Source of the DNA: Pogostemon cablin | Lineage: Eukaryota; Streptophyta; Magnoliopsida; Lamiales; Lamiaceae | Direction: 5' to 3' | DNA: 64,000 nucleotides | Assembly: GCA_023678885.1 (NCBI GenBank) | Contig: CM042955.1 | Location: forward strand, 39,399,088 to 39,463,087 | Shown: piece after piece, positions 59,625 to 64,000 of the stretch | Layout: each line of letters starts with the position of its first letter | Position numbering within the stretch: position 1 is the stretch's first letter | Notes under the pieces: model-generated | Databases searched by the model: none | The model's input: the letters and a program-made list of their open reading frames with translations, nothing else | What the model was told of the DNA's origin: nothing | Made by a program: the position numbers and the translations under genes

Positions 59625-59955
59625 AAATAAAAAAAAAAAAGTAATAGTGCAAAAAAATTGTGCATATTAAATTGTGCAAAAAAAATTTGCCGGACCTCCA
59701 CCGAAACTTAAAATGTGCAAACAAATTGTGCAAACAAATCGTGCAAAAACAAATTCGCCGGACCGCCGCCTGACCTCTGCCGTCGGCTGTTGGACCTCCA
59801 TCGGAACTTAAAATGTGCAAACAAATTGTGCAAAAATAAATTGTGCAAAAAAATTCGCCGAATCGCCGCCTGACTTTCGCCGCTGGCTGCCGGACCTCCG
59901 TCGGAACTTAAAATGTGCAAAAAAATTGTGCAAATAAATTGTGCAAACACATAGG
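59625..59955. repeat. 100-bp tandem repeat, three copies, with gtgcaaa runs
   Basis: The marker 'aacttaaaatgtgcaaa' occurs at 59,705, 59,805 and 59,905, an exact 100-bp period. Each unit joins an A-rich part with repeated 'attgtgcaaa' to a GC-rich part ('gccgccggacctcc'). 59,535-59,690 before it has more 'gtgcaaaaaa'. The long ORFs on the - strand here are products of the repeat. Confidence 0.9.
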
Positions 59956-61660
59956 GGTATTTATGGTATCACAATTATAATTATGTAGTTATGAGTATTA
60001 GTGCTTTGATTGATGTAGTTTATAGCAATTATGCATTATTTTATATATCCAATAGTAAGTGACCCAAAAAATATATATTGCAACTATATAAAATATTCTA
60101 ATATTTTTTAATTATTTATAAAATGTTTGACATTATTTTCCCTAAATAATATTAAGTATAGTATAAGAAAGTCCTTTTTGCTAACGTGTTGTTCACGTAT
60201 AATCTTACTATTTATTTATTTTTTCTACACACTTATTATGACGTATTTACTTTAGTATCACAATTAATAAATAAATCATTCGCTATAAATAAATTAATTA
60301 GAATCAAATCAAATCACATATAGAAAAAAAAGAATAAATTGAGTTTTTTTTATATAATTGATATTTATTTTAGACAAACAGTAAAACTAAGGTTTTATTA
60401 CTATGAGTTACATACTTTGATCATAATTGCACTTAAATACAATGAAAAAAAAAAGAAATACTAACAACTATATAAATAAATCACAAAGAGACAAAATGCC
60501 CCTATGTAGTTGTACATTTTTTAGAGAGATAAGGGAGAATAATAAATATTTTTCCATTGAATTATGTTATATGGTGATATTTAAAAAAGAAATACAAGTC
60601 AGAGTCTTTCAAATAATTAGAATATATGTAGGCAACAACTTGTGTGCCATTGGGCACACCGTGCACCCAAATAACCTTTAGTATTAAATTGTTTACCCTT
60701 TAGTATAAGGACGTGTACCCTTTATTTCCTAAAAAAATAAAGATAAATAAATAAAAGTACCCTTTCGAACAAAAATGTGTACCCTTATTAATTAAATTGT
60801 ATACCCTTTAAAACAAAAAGTTGTACCTTACATACTTTGTACACTTGGGGACACAAGAGACTAACTCATATATATACATGTATATTAACTTTTTACATGA
60901 TTTAGTAATACTTTACGTTATCAAAAGTAAAATGTTATAATTTGTTGCAATAAGGAAAAAAATCTCCTTAATTAATGTTATTACGTTATATAACACAGAT
61001 TATTTAATTATAAAGAATAAAAAGAATAATTAAATATATATATATATATAGTATATTATAAATAGTAATCTTCCATATACTATAAATAGAAAGCATCTCA
61101 CAGAAAATCACATAATCTTTTATTCTTTTTTTTTAGTTTGATTTATAGTTAGCTCTTTAAATTTTTATAACTTTCTTGTCTAAAATTTATTTTTAACATG
61201 TTATATTTTAGATTGATTATCCTTTTGAAAATATATATTTAAATGTTTTAATATATGAAGTGAATGCATAAGATTTTTTTATGTAATTATAAATCAATAA
61301 AATTCATAAATATCTTATTATATGTTACAAATAAACAGTTAAGAGATTTGTCTAATTCAATTTTTATCAGTACAATTATTACATATAAAATTTTATGTTA
61401 AAAAAATTAGAGTTTGCCAAATTATATTAAATAAAAGGGTTAGTTACATAAAAAGTCCTAACCTTTTTGCCGATTACAAATTAGTCCAATCTTTTTGATA
61501 TTTATAAATAAGTACCCAAATTTATGCCCGTATTGAAACTCGAACGACCAGGCTGCTGGAGGCTACCTGGTGCTTGATGTGTCACATTTTTATCCACGTC
61601 ATTCTCCACATGTAAATTAAAAAGAAAAAGAAAAAAAGCATTCATACGACGTCGTTTCTA
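59956..61660. other. AT-rich stretch without gene
   Basis: Mostly A/T. It contains the small MITE below, a TA microsatellite (61,034-61,050) and, at 61,435-61,520, transposon-end wording ('gggttagttacataaaaagtc' start, 'aaattagtccaatc'). No gene is recognised. Confidence 0.45.
60639..60857. mobile_element. Possible 219-bp MITE
   Basis: The left end cttgtgtgccattgggcac and the right end gtacacttggggacacaag are imperfect inverted repeats. Inside, the word 'gtaccctt' or 'taccctttag' is repeated about six times. No ORF. No clear target duplication. Confidence 0.45.
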
Positions 61661-62165
61661 TCCACCTCCAATGTGCCATGTCAGTTGTGAACTCCCGCAC
61701 ATTTGACCACATTCTAGTTGCAATCATAGTCCCTAAAGCATATGCACAGCTTATTCCCCAAGTAATGGAAAACCTACAGAACCGGCGGCTCCGCCCCGAA
61801 CATCCTCATTTTCTTGCGCTTTGCCACTGCATCGTTGTCAGCTTAGAAATGCTTGAGAAGTCAACATGCTTCGGAATCTTATTCCACCACATGAATATCT
61901 CATTCAAGTACCCTTGGTCTCTGTCGTTATACGAGATGGTGTCGTTTATGTGGTCCATCAGAAGCTGAAAAGTACAGTTTGACAGCTCAAACACCACGAC
62001 ACTGGAGTTGAAGAGTGCTTCTCTATTTCTGGTGGCTGAGATCTCTATATTTTTCATGGACGAAATAGGTTTTTCTATTGCAGGTTTGATTTATCCGACT
62101 TCTTTGATCGAGAATCTAGCCTTTTTTGCCATAGCTCCGACCCCAGCAACATCTCACGCTCCATC
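61640..62165 (-). pseudogene. GT8 glycosyltransferase (PGSIP-type) fragment, broken
   Basis: The plant PGSIP/GUX-related GT8 family transfers sugars (glucuronic acid in studied members) in the Golgi. The - strand encodes 'EISATRNREALFNSSVVVFE', 'SNCTFQLLMDHIN', the family motif in 'DRDQGYLNEIFMWW' and 'KIPKHVDF' (open piece 61,806-62,057). After frame changes and stops come 'MFGAEPPVL', 'HYLG' and 'CFRDYDCN'. These blocks are in the family's order. A gap of about 15-20 residues after KIPKHVDF, several stops and no start mark a pseudogene. No introns separate the blocks. Towards 62,209 similarity fades, and a Copia LTR begins at 62,210. Confidence 0.75.
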
Positions 62166-62209
62166 ACCCGAAAAAAATCGGGCCATCGATGAATTTCTCA
62201 AGAAGGAGT

Positions 62210-63599
62210 TGTTGGATTGTATATTAAAAGTCTAGCTTTTTGTATGAACAATATTTAACGATATATTTGAAATGAGAATCATTGATCAAATGATTACGTC
62301 TTATAATTTATTTATATGTCCGATGCAATAGTCCACTTACTTTATATTGTAGATAATATATTGTGCAACAACATGCGGAAGATCATATTATCAGTTTTCT
62401 TATAAAGTATAAACAAATGCTCATAACCGATATAGACGGGACTCTCTATCGGGATGTTGTAGTGTGATTTGGTATTAATTTGTCTTGACTATAGAATCAC
62501 ATTAGTATGCTTTGTGTGTATTGAGCAGGACCGCTTGAGATCGTTTGATTTATACTGATTATATAGGAGAACGGGATCTCAGTTATTATGGATGTTCATG
62601 CTCTTAATCCCTATACAATAACCTCGACACGTAAGACAATATGTATTTCTTTGATTCATCAATGGGTGAGATTTACATGTAATTAAATCAACAAACTCAG
62701 TGAGTTGGGAAATAGTGTTGTCTCTATGGTGTGTTGTTGATTGTAGAAGGAATTTGTGTCCTATTAAATAGGCTGATGATGTCCCTTTGAGGAGCTCATA
62801 AGGATTATCATGTAAATCTTGCAAGTGGATTAATTCGGGCATGATAATGAGGTAGAGTGGTCCTACTCTCGGATGAGATATTAATTAATGGAGTTGTCAG
62901 TAATTTAATTAATTAATGGGCATTGTATATCTTAAATATGGGGAGAATAACAGGCTCATAATAAGGAGTCCATAATGTAATTATGGGATTAGATCGGTAT
63001 TGCAGTAATAATATTTTAGTGGTATATATTATTATTATTGGACTTACGTATAAGCTTTGTGCTAAGTTTAGATACTTAAGCCCAATGGAGGCCCAACTCT
63101 AATTTCTCTTCCTGGTCCCTACTGTAGCCCATATATAAGTCATCTCAGCTGTTCGGAAACCCTAACTAATTGATTCACGCCTAACACTGCGAGAAGGGAA
63201 AGTGAACAGAAGATTGGGAATATCTTTAGGATCGTCGCCCACACGACGTCAAGATTGAACTTGGGAATACAGCAGAAGATCGGAAGGTTGTTTGCTGCTG
63301 CTATTTGTCAAATTCCACGATTTCTATAAAATTGTGTGGAACTCCAAACTATTTTTGTGATACACCGTTGGAAAGTCACGGAAGAGAGGATCATTTTGGC
63401 ATAAAGATTACTCAAATCAGAGATTGGAAAAGGAAGTTATGCCCAAAACTGTGAGGTTGCGCTTGCTACCGATGAGAATCTTTCTTCTTCAATATACCCT
63501 GGTGAAAGGTAATACGTTTCTATGTTTTCTTACTTCCGCTGATATAGAATCGTATGGAACCCTAATGGTTAATGTTAACCAAATAATCGAAAGCTAACA
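62210..63599 (+). mobile_element. Copia element 3, 5' LTR (element leaves the window)
   Basis: A complete 1,390-bp LTR, TGTTGG to CTAACA, of the long subfamily; TATA at 63,132-63,137. The left flank is GGAGT (62,205-62,209), one half of the target duplication; the other half is beyond the window. A primer site and internal region follow, so this is at least the 5' part of a full element. Confidence 0.92.
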
Positions 63600-63601
63600 A
63601 T

Positions 63602-63613
63602 TGGTATCAGAGC
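63602..63613 (+). promoter_or_regulatory. Primer-binding site, initiator tRNA-Met type
   Basis: TGGTATCAGAGC, perfect, 2 bp after the LTR end. Unlike element 2 it has no mismatch. Confidence 0.92.
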
Positions 63614-63736
63614 TTCGGTTTCGTGGTGAAGCGTAAAACGTTAGGCTAGGGTTTATGTGTCAAACGTGAATTAGGGTTTAGAATTATTGTTTCTTGTTGA
63701 ATACTCTATAAGTTTGAGAGCACTCGACGAAAATTT

Positions 63737-64000
63737 GATTATCAGGATATTTTGAAAATTTGATAATCTGAAAATTTGAAAAATTTAATAATATGGATAT
63801 TTTCAAAATTTTGATAATCTGGAAATTTCAAAAATTTGATAATCTGGATATTTTCAAAATTTTGATAATCTGGAATTTTCAAAAATTTGATAATCTAGAT
63901 ATTTTTGAAAATTTAATAATCTGGAAATTTCAAAACTTTGATAATCTGGATATTTTTTAAAATTTGATAATCTGGAAGTTTTCCAAAATTTGATAATCTG
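63737..64000 (+). repeat. 25-26 bp minisatellite in Copia leader
   Basis: The marker gataatctgg recurs at about 63,762, 63,813, 63,838, 63,864, 63,889, 63,914, 63,940, 63,966 and 63,992, with a diverged unit at 63,786. Units alternate between 'gatattttcaaaattt' and 'gaaatttcaaaaattt' versions, a higher-order period of about 51 bp. It continues past the window end. Elements 1 and 2 have no such repeat at this place. Confidence 0.92.

Noticed and set aside
59521..59950. Two - strand ORFs of 80-99 codons
   Set aside because: Their repeated Phe/Leu/His wording follows the 100-bp repeat and A-runs.
61678..61968. + strand ORF of 96 codons
   Set aside because: It is the antisense shadow of the GT8-like fragment, whose conserved blocks are on the - strand.

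Overview
The window is nuclear DNA from a flowering plant, very probably a eudicot. It is AT-rich and most of it is nested, decayed LTR retrotransposons of the Ty1-copia and Ty3-gypsy types. It also holds a caulimovirid-type endogenous pararetrovirus, a CACTA DNA transposon, one intact intron-containing gene with plant splice sites, and several broken plant genes. The species cannot be told from the sequence alone.

Layout. 1-1.13 kb is the end of a Copia LTR. 1.13-11.2 kb is a Gypsy element remnant whose LTR is split by five tandem Copia LTRs separated by four spacers of exactly 67 bp (3,985-10,268). 11.8-21.2 kb is a decayed Copia element (element 1, + strand) with a Gypsy solo LTR inserted in its leader. 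21.2-24.7 kb is the inside of an older Copia element on the - strand. 24.7-38.5 kb is Copia element 2 (+), which sits in that older element (target duplication TAGGG/TAGAG) and carries a Gypsy solo LTR and a rearranged Gypsy element (target duplication AGAGG). 38.5-39.84 kb is the remaining 5' end and LTR of the older Copia. 39.84-46.77 kb is the pararetrovirus on the - strand: coat protein with zinc knuckle, protease, reverse transcriptase/RNase H, a downstream ORF and a promoter. All its reading frames are broken, and a Copia solo LTR (target duplication GATGG) interrupts it.

46.8-49.4 kb is AT-rich and gene-free, with a possible MITE. 49.49-51.17 kb (-) is the only intact gene, a four-exon VTT/SNARE-associated (TVP38/TMEM64-type) membrane protein of 284 residues. 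53.08-53.41 kb is a frameshifted SKP1-like first exon. 53.79-57.82 kb is a 4,034-bp CACTA element (target duplication TAT) that holds pieces of a phospholipase SGR2-like gene and a nucleobase-ascorbate transporter gene. 58.76-59.48 kb is a truncated, stop-containing HEI10-like (meiotic RING protein) gene with its introns. Then come a 100-bp triplicate repeat, a likely small MITE, and a broken GT8/PGSIP-type glycosyltransferase fragment, next to which a further Copia element begins at 62,210 and runs out of the window with a 25-26 bp minisatellite in its leader.

The genes do not form a pathway. The window is a record of transposition and gene decay around one functional gene. The best discoveries are the tandem LTR array, whose flanks show how it grew by unequal crossing-over between two insertions 67 bp apart, and the gene-capturing CACTA element.
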